This document shows, piece by piece, positions 6,181-13,982 of a DNA stretch of 64,000 bases. Numbering within the stretch: position 1 is the first letter of the stretch; every line of letters starts with the position of its first letter. Origin of the DNA: Hydrogenophaga sp. (GTDB taxonomy: Bacteria; Pseudomonadota; Gammaproteobacteria; Burkholderiales; Burkholderiaceae_C). The position numbers and the translations under genes are program-made. The stretch spans positions 1 to 64,000 of the forward strand of contig NZ_JAILWB010000012.1 in the NCBI RefSeq assembly GCF_025699295.1, in the 5' to 3' direction. A model generated the notes under the pieces. It was not told the origin of the DNA, did no database searches, and saw only the letters and a list, made by a program, of their open reading frames with translations.

Positions 6181-6376
6181 CGGAGTAGGCAATAGCGTCT
6201 AAGGTGAAAATGGTGTCTTCGTCGCCCTCAATGGTCACTTGTCTCTTACAAGGGACATGAGGCTCCAATTTCTGATACGTGAGTTTCGCGTCCAGTCGTT
6301 CGCACAGCCTTGTCATGTGGCCGCACACGATCTCGTGCTCGCTCTCGGTCAGGTCTAGGATGAATGATACCTTCAT
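6155..6376 (-). CDS. Hypothetical protein (73 aa)
   Basis: Encodes a 73-residue protein that I do not recognise, with a conserved-looking alternating beta/alpha pattern. It overlaps the phosphoesterase start by about 26 nt and starts 1 nt after the stop of the large membrane-protein gene. Confidence 0.65.
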   Translation of the reverse strand: MKVSFILDLTESEHEIVCGHMTRLCERLDAKLTYQKLEPHVPCKRQVTIEGDEDTIFTLDAIAYSDESRICFE

Positions 6377-6377
6377 A

Positions 6378-7586
6378 TCAGCGTCTTGTCAAGAGGTTTC
6401 TTCGCCTGCGGCGAGAATAGTAGCCTCGCGGCTCCTGTACGGCGTCTTTTGTTTCGTAATTGCTCGAAAAAACGAAGTGGGCAGTTCCCTGCGACCCGAT
6501 TACCACAATCGCGAAGATTAGGTAGTACCACCAGGGCATCGGGATCTCGATGTGGGCCAGCTTCTCCTCGAACTCGCAGAGTTGGTACTCTGCGATCACG
6601 AGGTTGGAAATTTCTTCTGTCGTGGCGACTCCATCGAGAATTCGGTTCTCGATGAGACGCTTCACGGCCTGGGTGTCAGTCCATCCGAACACGTATGCCC
6701 AATCCGGCTCTTGGGGATCGCCTCCGTAGGTGATCACCAAGTCGTTCTTCTTGCCGCCCATCCACAGACGCTCCTGGAGCGTTCCAGTTTCTTGGGTAGT
6801 CCCTGCGGGAAAACCGATAGCGATTACGTTGACCCGCTTGAGCGGACCAAGCACCGCGTTCATCTGGTCCCACTCCCGCTGATCCCATAGACCCATAGCG
6901 GTGCCGAGGAGACGGTCGGTGTCGAACTTGCTCGCGTTCTCAGGCCACGTCGGGAATAGACCTTTGAGTTGGTCCTCCGGGACCGGCTCAAAGTTGTAGA
7001 GCGAGCCCTTAGCCTTTAGGAGTCGGTTCTCGAACTTCGTATTCTTCGTGATCGGGTAAACGTATCCCGTTGCATTGACCGTGCGATAGTCGTTAGGGTC
7101 GCCCTCGATCATGTGGCTGTCGGTCTCGCCCGTCCGCCTGCGGCCTTCGACAGCCATAGCATCGCCATGATTCCTCAATACATCGTCGTATCTGGTTACA
7201 TCGATGCTGAATCGGCCTAGCTCACTCTCCACCCACCAGGACTCGCTGTGCCAACGGCGGCGGGTCTCGTAGTGCGAGAAAACTTGGCGAGTACAGGTCT
7301 GCGGATTCTTCGACGTGCCACAGTCGTACGTCTCCGTCCGGTAGATCGCTTCCTCGTACTGCTCCCGCCATGCGGGCTGGTACTGAGCGTAGTGGACCTG
7401 ACCAGAGCGGGTCTCGATATCGGACGGTACGTGGAACTCTGCTGCCTCAATGCCGGTGAAGATAGTGGCGACAAGGAGGGCAGCCCCGGTTCCGATGGCA
7501 GCTTCCTTCCAAACGATCTCACGATTGAAGTACCACTGGATACCCCACACCGCAATCGGGAGTAGTGCTAGTAGGAAGAAGATCAT
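6378..7586 (-). CDS. Large membrane protein with extracytoplasmic domain
   Basis: Encodes 402 residues. Two hydrophobic helices lie near the N-terminus (about 1-18 and 30-50) and one near the C-terminus (about 350-372), followed by an arginine-rich cytoplasmic tail. The roughly 300 residues between them contain a cysteine pair (CGTSKNPQTC) and are probably outside the cytoplasm. Family not recognised. It ends next to the LemA-like gene and the two could form a membrane complex, which is inferred from adjacency only. Confidence 0.75.
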   Translation of the reverse strand: MIFFLLALLPIAVWGIQWYFNREIVWKEAAIGTGAALLVATIFTGIEAAEFHVPSDIETRSGQVHYAQYQPAWREQYEEAIYRTETYDCGTSKNPQTCTRQVFSHYETRRRWHSESWWVESELGRFSIDVTRYDDVLRNHGDAMAVEGRRRTGETDSHMIEGDPNDYRTVNATGYVYPITKNTKFENRLLKAKGSLYNFEPVPEDQLKGLFPTWPENASKFDTDRLLGTAMGLWDQREWDQMNAVLGPLKRVNVIAIGFPAGTTQETGTLQERLWMGGKKNDLVITYGGDPQEPDWAYVFGWTDTQAVKRLIENRILDGVATTEEISNLVIAEYQLCEFEEKLAHIEIPMPWWYYLIFAIVVIGSQGTAHFVFSSNYETKDAVQEPRGYYSRRRRRNLLTRR

Positions 7587-7588
7587 GA

Positions 7589-8140
7589 TTAGTCCCTCGA
7601 CGGAAGCTCGAAGACTCGCTCGTCGCGGCCACTCTGAACGGCCTGCTCAGTCTCAGCGGACGAGACGACGTTGAACTCGAACGGAGCATCGTTCTTGATG
7701 AAGAAGCCCTTGAACGGATCCTCGATGATGTCCTCATGGACACGGACCAGTTCCAGCATACGAGTCTGACTGTTGCGGAACTCCTGGCGGCCAGCGACAA
7801 GGCGGGCTTGCAAGTCCTTGTAGATCGAAGCGTCGATGGTCGGAGTCTGCTCCGTAATCCAGGACATCATCTTGCCAGCACCTTCGGGGGTACGAGCCTC
7901 GGCGTATTCCACGAAGAGTTCCATCGCGGTCTCACGCTCACGATCAGCGATTCCGCCGATCTCTTGAAACGACTTCCACATATTGTCGAGGACGTTTTCG
8001 ATGTTGCCGATTTGGGCCTCACAGGAGTTACGAGCTTGGACCTCAGCACGATTGTAGCCAAAGTACATGCTGCCAACGGTAAAGACGCCACCAAGGCCAA
8101 GGACGCCAACGGAGATCAGTGCGATTAGTTTCGAGTTCAT
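7589..8140 (-). CDS. LemA-like membrane protein
   Basis: Encodes 183 residues: an N-terminal helix at about 4-28 ending in FGYN, then a long helical bundle with W55 and a final beta-like ASFEFNVV-type segment. This layout (signal-anchor, YN, antiparallel helices) resembles LemA-family proteins, which occur in bacteria and some phages and have no established function. The start at 8140 overlaps the DUF3307 stop as ATGA, so the long upstream extension is rejected. Confidence 0.6.
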   Translation of the reverse strand: MNSKLIALISVGVLGLGGVFTVGSMYFGYNRAEVQARNSCEAQIGNIENVLDNMWKSFQEIGGIADRERETAMELFVEYAEARTPEGAGKMMSWITEQTPTIDASIYKDLQARLVAGRQEFRNSQTRMLELVRVHEDIIEDPFKGFFIKNDAPFEFNVVSSAETEQAVQSGRDERVFELPSRD

Positions 8141-8475
8141 GATAGTAGTAGAATCAGACCAGCAATGTGAGCAAACTGGTCGGCTGCGATGGTGTTCCAG
8201 AAGGCGTACATACGTCCCTCTTTGTAGAACCGGGTTGTAAGGCGACTGCTCACGAAGTCGGTAATCAAGTGCAGTATACAGTTCAGGATGACGAAAGTCA
8301 AGCCAATTCCTGTGGGAATTAGGCCGAGCCACAATACGCCTCCGTAGATAGCCACATGGGCCAGGAGAGCCCAATGCTTGCTACTTTTGTTGATCCCTAG
8401 ATAGCGGGGCTGACACGCGAAGTCAGCTATGAAGTGGACCGCTAGGACCCAGAGGAGTAGTAGTGATTCAGCCAT
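8137..8475 (-). CDS. DUF3307-family membrane protein
   Basis: A 112-residue polytopic membrane protein with histidine/aspartate residues in helices (VHFIADF near the start, ILHLITDF in the middle), the pattern of DUF3307 proteins found in phages and bacteria. Function unknown. A TATACT at 8489-8484 with a weak TTGTTA upstream lies 8 nt before the ATG, so it may also have its own near-leaderless promoter. Its start lies inside the preceding small gene. Confidence 0.75.
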   Translation of the reverse strand: MAESLLLLWVLAVHFIADFACQPRYLGINKSSKHWALLAHVAIYGGVLWLGLIPTGIGLTFVILNCILHLITDFVSSRLTTRFYKEGRMYAFWNTIAADQFAHIAGLILLLS

Positions 8476-8537
8476 AACGCCACAGTATACATCATGAAGG
8501 CCAGTGTAACAAGTAGAATCTTGTGCTTCTTACTCAT
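8442..8537 (-). CDS. Tiny membrane protein overlapping the DUF3307 gene (31 aa)
   Basis: Encodes 31 residues with a basic start (SKKHK) and one hydrophobic helix at about 7-23. The ATG overlaps the stop of the nucleotidyltransferase gene as ATGA, the operon's usual junction, which is the main support. Its last 34 nt overlap the DUF3307 gene in another frame. Possibly a holin-like or regulatory peptide; not determined. Confidence 0.5.
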   Translation of the reverse strand: MSKKHKILLVTLAFMMYTVALWLNHYYSSGS

Positions 8538-9517
8538 TTCATAACCCTCACGATTTCATTGGACAGGTGCTCTGACACAATTTCCACAAGGAAGGCATCC
8601 CACCATTTGTTGTCAACCTTCTCGGGAAGGTGCGATTGAGCCGCCTGCACTTCAACGAAGGCAAGGTCCGAATCCAGGATCTCCTGTACTCGCTCCATCG
8701 GCACACGCCCCTGCTTGATGTCAAGCAGTAGCGGAGCGTCCGCGAGCGGGAAGTTGATCCGGCCATAGGTCAGCAATTCGATCAGTTCTTTTGAGACACG
8801 TACCGCGTGGCTCAAAGCTTTCCAGTCGTGCCCCTCTGCCGACGCGGCAGCGTTGGCACGATTGCCGTAACGCTTGATGCTGTTCTGGATAGAAGCACGC
8901 ACGTTACCGATGCTAGTGCTCTCTCCGAACCACTTGCCACCAATCTGATACTCCATGATCCCTTGTGGGTTACGGCGTTCGTCCTGAATAGCCTGTGAGA
9001 ACTTCACAGCATCAACAGTCATCTTGAACGGCACGTCGTCCTCATGGACTGACATAGATCTAATTGCGGTACGCAGAGCATTGAGACGATCTCCCTTGAG
9101 ACTGTACTTCGCTGCCTGTCCACGAGCGTAGCCAACAAAGGCATTCATCTGCTTGCTTACCAGTGACGAGCGATTCTCTACGATGCGATCCCACACCCAG
9201 CCGTATTCCGGAGACTTGTATACCATCGTCTCCGGTGCGAAAAGCATATCGATAGCACCAGTCTGTCCTTGCGTTGCCAAACGCAAGAAGTGGTGCAGGC
9301 TGTAGTAGGTGGCATCTAGCTCACCGGCTTCGTTTTTGCGAGAGTCGTCTTTGGGCGAGGAATTGGCAGTCTTGGGGATACGTCCCAAGAGGATCTCTTC
9401 GAGCGTAGGGAGAAAGATCCCAAGGTAGTCCTCGTCACTCGCTTCGGTCGCCGTCCCGTACAGGTGGCTTCCGAATTTGATCTCGCAGATCAGGTTCTTC
9501 GGTCTTGATGTGTTCAT
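8534..9517 (-). CDS. RlaP-type predicted nucleotidyltransferase
   Basis: A 327-residue protein whose N-terminus carries GSHLYGTATEASDED (16-30), the G-S...D-x-D signature of DNA-polymerase-beta-type nucleotidyltransferases of the RlaP family, associated with RNA repair operons in bacteria. The catalytic aspartates are D28 and D30. The rest is helical, as in the family. It would transfer a nucleotide to RNA or a small molecule; a role in repairing host-damaged RNA is plausible but inferred. This start leaves an 83-nt overlap with the upstream gene, unusually long for this operon. Confidence 0.8.
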   Translation of the reverse strand: MNTSRPKNLICEIKFGSHLYGTATEASDEDYLGIFLPTLEEILLGRIPKTANSSPKDDSRKNEAGELDATYYSLHHFLRLATQGQTGAIDMLFAPETMVYKSPEYGWVWDRIVENRSSLVSKQMNAFVGYARGQAAKYSLKGDRLNALRTAIRSMSVHEDDVPFKMTVDAVKFSQAIQDERRNPQGIMEYQIGGKWFGESTSIGNVRASIQNSIKRYGNRANAAASAEGHDWKALSHAVRVSKELIELLTYGRINFPLADAPLLLDIKQGRVPMERVQEILDSDLAFVEVQAAQSHLPEKVDNKWWDAFLVEIVSEHLSNEIVRVMK

Positions 9518-9713
9518 CGTACCAGTCTTGGAAAACTTTGAGTGCGGCCTCTTCCGAGTAGCTCGTAAAGCTGCCATATTCTTGAAAAGTGATTGTAACG
9601 GATGTCCCGCCAGCCGAACAAGCTTCTTTGCCACGGTAATGGTGGGTCTGCTTATCGGAAGTTCTACACGAGTCTTTCCACCATGCTGTTTCACGTTCGT
9701 ACACGTCAGTCAT
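9435..9713 (-). CDS. Hypothetical protein (92 aa)
   Basis: Encodes a 92-residue charged protein that I do not recognise; it looks like a small alpha/beta domain followed by an acidic and then basic tail. It overlaps the upstream zinc-ribbon gene by 8 nt and the downstream nucleotidyltransferase by 83 nt, so the distal part of this frame or the downstream start may be misjudged. Confidence 0.6.
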   Translation of the reverse strand: MTDVYERETAWWKDSCRTSDKQTHHYRGKEACSAGGTSVTITFQEYGSFTSYSEEAALKVFQDWYDEHIKTEEPDLRDQIRKPPVRDGDRSE

Positions 9714-9867
9714 CTTTGGTAGTCGAATACCCGCAGATGGGGCATTTCAATACCACTTCGAGCACAGTCTTCTCCGGTGTACCAAAGCACTTGCTGGGGT
9801 TCTTGCCCACCAGAGCTTTACCAAGCTCCAGTTTGCAAGCACACTTAGGACACTTGGCCTCAGCCAT
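9706..9867 (-). CDS. Zinc-ribbon protein (53 aa)
   Basis: Encodes 53 residues with two cysteine pairs, CPKCACK near the N-terminus and CPICGYS near the C-terminus, a classic zinc ribbon. Such proteins often bind nucleic acid or act as adaptors. The start at 9867 overlaps the upstream stop by 8 nt (ATGGCTGA); the longer frame upstream is rejected. Confidence 0.75.
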   Translation of the reverse strand: MAEAKCPKCACKLELGKALVGKNPSKCFGTPEKTVLEVVLKCPICGYSTTKDD

Positions 9868-10090
9868 CGGACATGATCTCGAATCGGATACCGTAGTATC
9901 TCTCAATCTCTTTCACGAGAGCGATAAAGTGCGGCATCGCAGAGTCTTTGCCCGCCTTGACCAGATTGGATTGTGCCACAGCCAGCGTGGCTAAAGTCAT
10001 CGGGTAAGACAGGTTCTCTCTAGAGCCGCCCTCCGGTCTTTCGTCTCCTACGATCCGTAGGGGTTTGTTATCGGGATTCTTCCGTGTCAT
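9860..10090 (-). CDS. Hypothetical protein (76 aa)
   Basis: Encodes 76 residues with a basic N-terminus and two probable helices at about 30-67. Not recognised. It starts 1 nt from the lipoprotein stop, so it is coupled to it. Confidence 0.65.
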   Translation of the reverse strand: MTRKNPDNKPLRIVGDERPEGGSRENLSYPMTLATLAVAQSNLVKAGKDSAMPHFIALVKEIERYYGIRFEIMSDG

Positions 10091-10446
10091 TACTTGACGG
10101 GCTGCGTTGGTAGCACCAAAGATTCTGACGGCTCAGCGGCAGACGGATCGACAGGAACGACCTGAATCGACTCCATGAATTCGATCATTTCAAGCACGTT
10201 CGCAATTTGCTCGCCGGTCACTTCACCCTGGACTACGCCCTCCACGGTGATTTCGTACACACGGACTAGACGTGAGCCAGAAACAACCTGAGTGTGGACG
10301 GGGTGTGCAGGGTTGTCGCACGGAATATCGAACGTGAAGCCCTCTTCATATTCGACAGCAGGGATAGCCTCCTGAGGAATCTCGGGGGCGGAAGTGCAGG
10401 CCGCGAGACCGGCGAGTAGACTAAGGGTGATTAGGGCGTTCTTCAT
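10090..10446 (-). CDS. Lipoprotein (118 aa)
   Basis: Encodes 118 residues with a typical lipoprotein signal: MKNA start, hydrophobic stretch, and LAAC lipobox at residues 14-17. The mature domain is acidic and ends in a proline-containing tail. Function unknown; candidates are superinfection exclusion or an outer-membrane spanin-like role, neither shown. ATGA-type overlap with the SLOG gene. Confidence 0.75.
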   Translation of the reverse strand: MKNALITLSLLAGLAACTSAPEIPQEAIPAVEYEEGFTFDIPCDNPAHPVHTQVVSGSRLVRVYEITVEGVVQGEVTGEQIANVLEMIEFMESIQVVPVDPSAAEPSESLVLPTQPVK

Positions 10447-10952
10447 GAGAATTTCTCTACGTGAGCAAGGTTTATGATTTCATTCGGATTGAACACGTTG
10501 ACCTGACGGCCCACACTCATAGCATAGTCAACGCAGTTTGCTGTACCCCCGACGTGTTCGCCATTCCAGTAGGCGGTCAAGATGTCGGAGTTGTTCACGA
10601 GATACTCATTTCTAGTCTGTAGCTTGGATGGGTGATATCCAGGTTCACAAACATACACCACTTCGTAGCACTTGTCAAGTAGTGTCTCGTATTTTCTTCG
10701 AGAGGCCGTGGGCCACCGGGCATCATAGCCCTCAAATGGTAGACAGGCGATTACTGGCAATTCTAGGTAAAGGCCCACTTCCATCCAAAACTGATCAATG
10801 CCGAGGGCTCCTCCAGAGAGCAGGAACAATTCGCCATCCGGAGCTTCCTCCAGGAAGTCCCGCATGTGGCGTCGGATTGCCTTGAAGTTCTCGGTGGCTT
10901 GGTAGCCCCCGAGCTTATCCGGCCTGTGTCCCGTTACTGCTATCTTTACCAT
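10443..10952 (-). CDS. SLOG-domain protein, YpsA/DUF1273 type
   Basis: A 169-residue Rossmann-like protein. Visible signatures are VTGHRPDKLGG (5-15), LSGGALGIDQFW (around 48-59) and RNEYLVNNSD followed by WNGEHVGGT, all typical of YpsA/DUF1273 proteins of the SLOG superfamily, which are thought to bind nucleotides or nucleotide-derived ligands. In phage context this could be a sensor or a sink for a signalling nucleotide; that is inference. The start at 10952 begins directly with the beta strand and is preferred to one 17 codons upstream. Confidence 0.85.
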   Translation of the reverse strand: MVKIAVTGHRPDKLGGYQATENFKAIRRHMRDFLEEAPDGELFLLSGGALGIDQFWMEVGLYLELPVIACLPFEGYDARWPTASRRKYETLLDKCYEVVYVCEPGYHPSKLQTRNEYLVNNSDILTAYWNGEHVGGTANCVDYAMSVGRQVNVFNPNEIINLAHVEKFS

Positions 10953-11193
10953 CTTGATGTGCTTTGATTTTGATCCCCGCGTAGGATCCCAGGAAGAGGC
11001 CAATGAAGTAGGGAATCAGGTTCCACCGATTGTCAATTGCCTCAAAAATGCCAGTAAGACTGATGACCACAAGCAGCACGCTGACGATGCCGCCCATCAT
11101 GGCGTAGTGTTTTTGACATGCCCAATACCAAACGATATAGAGGAAGTCAAATGCAAACCCTAGCGGCAAGAGCCACCAATTGTCAACGTTCAT
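10915..11193 (-). CDS. Three-helix membrane protein (92 aa)
   Basis: Encodes 92 residues with three hydrophobic helices (about 6-25, 31-49 and 58-77) and a polar C-terminal tail. The size would suit a holin, but no endolysin is visible nearby and the family is not recognised. It overlaps the SLOG gene by 38 nt. Confidence 0.65.
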   Translation of the reverse strand: MNVDNWWLLPLGFAFDFLYIVWYWACQKHYAMMGGIVSVLLVVISLTGIFEAIDNRWNLIPYFIGLFLGSYAGIKIKAHQDGKDSSNGTQAG

Positions 11194-11686
11194 CTTTACG
11201 AGATTGCACTTCTGCCGCTTCCCAGCCGCGACTGCGATAGAAACCCCATGTACGTCTTTTCAAACCAAATCGAATGAAGAGACTCCAGGTACCCTCGTAA
11301 CCTTCGGGGACGGTGATTCTGTGACCCGCATACTTGCTACGCATGTATACGAGCGGGTGGAAGGGACGACGGAGCTTCGTAATGGTCGGCCCATAGGGAA
11401 CGGCTTGTCGTTCCGGCATTTCTTCGTTGTAGGCTCCAGCGAGCAAGATACTCAAGCTGTTCCAGGGATGGTCATGTAGACCATCATCATCGTCCGCCCA
11501 GAAGCGGTGAATGTAGATACCAAGCCACGGGGTCGAGAGAACGTAGAATCTTTCGAGGTAATCCTCTTCGGTCCCGTCCCGTTCTCGACGGATCATGCGG
11601 CGGCGGCCACGGCTTTCGAGCCAGCCCGCTAGTCTTTCAAACCAGCGTCTACGGGTGACTGTAGCCTCTGTAGGGTTCTTCGTCAT
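11183..11686 (-). CDS. Cupin-like protein
   Basis: A 167-residue protein with a basic, arginine-rich N-terminus and a central IHRFWADDDDGLHDHPW segment followed by a glycine-punctuated beta pattern, the arrangement of small double-stranded beta-helix (cupin) proteins in which the HxH and acidic residues bind metal. Reaction unknown. The start at 11686 is preferred to one six codons earlier because GAGGG lies upstream. It overlaps the dCMP deaminase end by 38 nt. Confidence 0.65.
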   Translation of the reverse strand: MTKNPTEATVTRRRWFERLAGWLESRGRRRMIRRERDGTEEDYLERFYVLSTPWLGIYIHRFWADDDDGLHDHPWNSLSILLAGAYNEEMPERQAVPYGPTITKLRRPFHPLVYMRSKYAGHRITVPEGYEGTWSLFIRFGLKRRTWGFYRSRGWEAAEVQSRKDER

Positions 11687-12188
11687 CGTGATAGCGACCC
11701 TCATCTTGGAGAGTCAGTTCCTCGTCTACTACATGATTACGTAACGAGGGCAGGTTGTCAACCTGAATCCCAGCTTCTTCCAGGAGTTGTACTCCTGGAG
11801 TAGAGGCACTGTTTGTGTCAATTGGGTAGACTTCACTGTAGACCACCCGGACAATGCCCGCCTGGATGATCAGTTTTGCACACTCGATACAGGGAGCCAG
11901 CGTGCAGTACATCGTGCCGCCGATAGAGCTTGCACGACTACGAGCTACCTTCATGATGGCGTTCGATTCAGCATGAAGACACGCCTGTTTTGTGACGAGG
12001 CCGCCATCGGGACCTTCGTGCTCACAGTTGTTGTCGAAGCCAGAGGGCATACCATTGACCCCCTCGAATCGCCCCTCTTCTGGAATTACAAGAATGGCCC
12101 CCACCTGTCGTCTACGGGCATGTGAGATTTCGGAGGCGTTGTACGCCATCTTCATATACATTCTGTCGAGTGCGTCTTGCTTAGCCAT
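11649..12188 (-). CDS. Deoxycytidylate (dCMP) deaminase
   Basis: A 179-residue zinc-dependent deaminase that converts dCMP to dUMP and so feeds phage thymidylate synthesis. The catalytic motif HAE is at residues 72-74 and the zinc cysteines are in PCIEC (99-103). ComEB/T4 Cd-type proteins have the same length and order. The start overlaps the upstream stop by 8 nt. No thymidylate synthase is visible in this window. Confidence 0.92.
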   Translation of the reverse strand: MAKQDALDRMYMKMAYNASEISHARRRQVGAILVIPEEGRFEGVNGMPSGFDNNCEHEGPDGGLVTKQACLHAESNAIMKVARSRASSIGGTMYCTLAPCIECAKLIIQAGIVRVVYSEVYPIDTNSASTPGVQLLEEAGIQVDNLPSLRNHVVDEELTLQDEGRYHDDEEPYRGYSHP

Positions 12189-12420
12189 TGAAAGGATCCA
12201 TCATACGGGCCGCTTTGGTAGCACCAAAGATTCTACTAAGTTCGCAGCGAATACCCCTGACGTAGTTCTCTGCAACCATAGCAAAGAACTCTTCTTCATC
12301 AATCTCGGGACAAGCGTGTGCCGCCTGCGAAGCGAAGGTGCGGAAATCGCCCAACTCTTGTTGGATGACTTGTCTACCCCGTAATCTGGCTATCAGGGCC
12401 GGATCCATCTTTGGGGACAT
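12181..12420 (-). CDS. Hypothetical protein (79 aa)
   Basis: Encodes about 79 residues, helical and charged, not recognised. Starts are possible at 12468, 12420 and 12408; 12420 is chosen to limit overlap with the upstream gene, which still covers 47 nt. No strong ribosome site is visible for any of them. Confidence 0.55.
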   Translation of the reverse strand: MSPKMDPALIARLRGRQVIQQELGDFRTFASQAAHACPEIDEEEFFAMVAENYVRGIRCELSRIFGATKAARMMDPFNG

Positions 12421-12931
12421 ACTTGTACTCTTGTAGCTTTTCGATGTAGTTCTTTTTGAGTCGTTCATAGAGATCTTGTGTGGTCACTTCGGGGCTATTT
12501 TTGGAGGTTCGTCGCACGGCATCGGCCATGCGGGATAGACGCTCATTCATGTTGAGGGTATCCATCGATAGCCCCTTGGCGTATGCGTGAATGGCCAGTC
12601 TGGCCGCTGCCTGTTCTGCCTGACTCAAAACTTCTGACAACTGACTGAGCTTTGATCCCGCCAGCTTGCTTCTCGCGTCAAACGCCTGTCGCTTCTTGGC
12701 GGTAAACGTGGGTTCATCCACCCACATGATTTCGCCGTCTTCACCAAACGTATTGTAGACCTGATGAGCATGAGAGGGGTCGTCTGCCTCCACCACGACA
12801 CCACTGTATTCCATATGTTGCGGCTCGAACTGATGCAGAGCGAATTTCTCAATCACCTGTTCGTCAACATAGACGCAAGTGCGTTTTTCTGGATCATCCG
12901 TTTTGACCGCATACACATAAAACTTGTTCAT
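12374..12931 (-). CDS. Hypothetical protein (185 aa)
   Basis: Encodes a 185-residue protein with an alpha/beta N-terminal half and a long helical C-terminal half (about 85-175) that could be a coiled coil. The family is not recognised. It starts in an ATGA-like overlap with the macro-domain gene and so is probably co-expressed with it. Confidence 0.7.
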   Translation of the reverse strand: MNKFYVYAVKTDDPEKRTCVYVDEQVIEKFALHQFEPQHMEYSGVVVEADDPSHAHQVYNTFGEDGEIMWVDEPTFTAKKRQAFDARSKLAGSKLSQLSEVLSQAEQAAARLAIHAYAKGLSMDTLNMNERLSRMADAVRRTSKNSPEVTTQDLYERLKKNYIEKLQEYKYVPKDGSGPDSQITG

Positions 12932-13374
12932 TGAGTTACCAGCACAAAGCGATCCCCTTCTAGGATCGAGTCAACTAGAGGACGAACTTGGCGTTCCCAA
13001 TTCAGCCCTCCGAGGCCACACCCTAGCTGCGGTAGCAGAATCGGGCGTGCATCACCCACGCTAGATAGGATTCTAGCGAGGTCCAATAGTTCGTAGCATC
13101 CCTGCTCCACAAATTCAATCTTGGAGGGGTTCCTCCAATTGTGTTTGGTTGGCAGACAGATGACGGGGTTAGAGACGTAGAGACGACTGTCAAACTTGCC
13201 GATGTGAACACCAAGATTTTCTGCCAATCCTGGGTAACGGTCTGCGGCATCTTTGGCCATTCCCGCCCCCATGACAGCTTTGTTGTCCTGGCGGACACAA
13301 GTGTTGGTCGGAACCACTACCCACGCATCGAGTTCGGTGGCTAGGTTCCAGATGTCTCCGGTCATGTATCTCAT
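12928..13374 (-). CDS. Macro-domain protein (ADP-ribose binding)
   Basis: A 148-residue single macro domain. The N-terminal GDIW strand, VVVPTNTCVRQDN, the glycine-rich VMGAGMAKDAADRYP loop and PQLGCGLGGLNWE match the Appr-1''-p-processing/macro fold that binds or hydrolyses ADP-ribose and its derivatives. In a phage this could remove ADP-ribosyl marks or sequester a nucleotide alarm signal, or recycle RNA-repair by-products; the substrate is not established. The start at 13374 is preferred because a near-consensus promoter ends 10 nt upstream. Confidence 0.85.
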   Translation of the reverse strand: MRYMTGDIWNLATELDAWVVVPTNTCVRQDNKAVMGAGMAKDAADRYPGLAENLGVHIGKFDSRLYVSNPVICLPTKHNWRNPSKIEFVEQGCYELLDLARILSSVGDARPILLPQLGCGLGGLNWERQVRPLVDSILEGDRFVLVTQ

Positions 13375-13384
13375 CGTCACGATC

Positions 13385-13412
13385 ATTATACGCAGAATGC
13401 GTGAATTGTCAA
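13385..13412 (-). promoter_or_regulatory. Consensus host-type promoter TTGACA-16-TATAAT inside the leftward operon
   Basis: On the minus strand TTGACA is at 13412-13407 and TATAAT at 13390-13385, both perfect consensus, with the same 16-bp spacer as the early promoters. The macro-domain ATG at 13374 is 10 nt further on, giving almost no leader. Confidence 0.85.
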
Positions 13413-13982
13413 GGGGTTACTGCTGACAGTTAGATCAAACAGCTTTTCGGCCAATCTCTGAATTTCGGGATCAAGAGCAACTTTCTGCCAAGCGGGATCA
13501 TCTCTCATATTCTCCCATCTACACAAAACCCTCATGTCTTGTGCCCGACCGTCGAATTGCTTGCCGTCCCAAGAGCTTCCACTTCTTACGGTATTGACCC
13601 TTTTGTCTTCGGTGCTTAGGTTTAGTTTTGCAGCCACCCTTGTTCGGTACTCACTACTAGTAAACCATGCATTGTACGATACAGGAATGAACTTACTCTC
13701 TTCTGCAAGACATTCGATTGCATGTTCTTTCCAGATTGCAACCCATTGCTCAAAACGGCTCTCGCGTATCTTGGCACCTAGCCACTGAGTAGAATGCCAC
13801 CAAGAGGCTGCCCAGTTATACGGGTCACGCAAAATGATCACATGGTAATCTGAATCTCCGATAGACAACTGGGCATTCTCATAGTCATGGAATACGGTTT
13901 CTTCGAGTGCGTTTGCACGCATCCAATCCATGATAGCATGATGACCAGAGCGTGCCATTGAGTAGACCGATACGCTCGTCAT
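13386..13982 (-). CDS. Sulfotransferase-like protein
   Basis: A 198-residue protein with two PAPS-binding signatures: SMARSGHHAIMDW (8-20), equivalent to the 5'-phosphosulfate loop, and LRDPYNWAASWW (51-62), equivalent to the 3'-phosphate motif with R52 and S60. Sulfotransferases move sulfate from PAPS to hydroxyls of sugars, lipids or proteins. The acceptor is unknown. The start at 13982 overlaps the upstream stop as ATGA. It is unrelated in sequence to the second sulfotransferase at 48965-49543. Confidence 0.78.
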   Translation of the reverse strand: MTSVSVYSMARSGHHAIMDWMRANALEETVFHDYENAQLSIGDSDYHVIILRDPYNWAASWWHSTQWLGAKIRESRFEQWVAIWKEHAIECLAEESKFIPVSYNAWFTSSEYRTRVAAKLNLSTEDKRVNTVRSGSSWDGKQFDGRAQDMRVLCRWENMRDDPAWQKVALDPEIQRLAEKLFDLTVSSNPLTIHAFCV

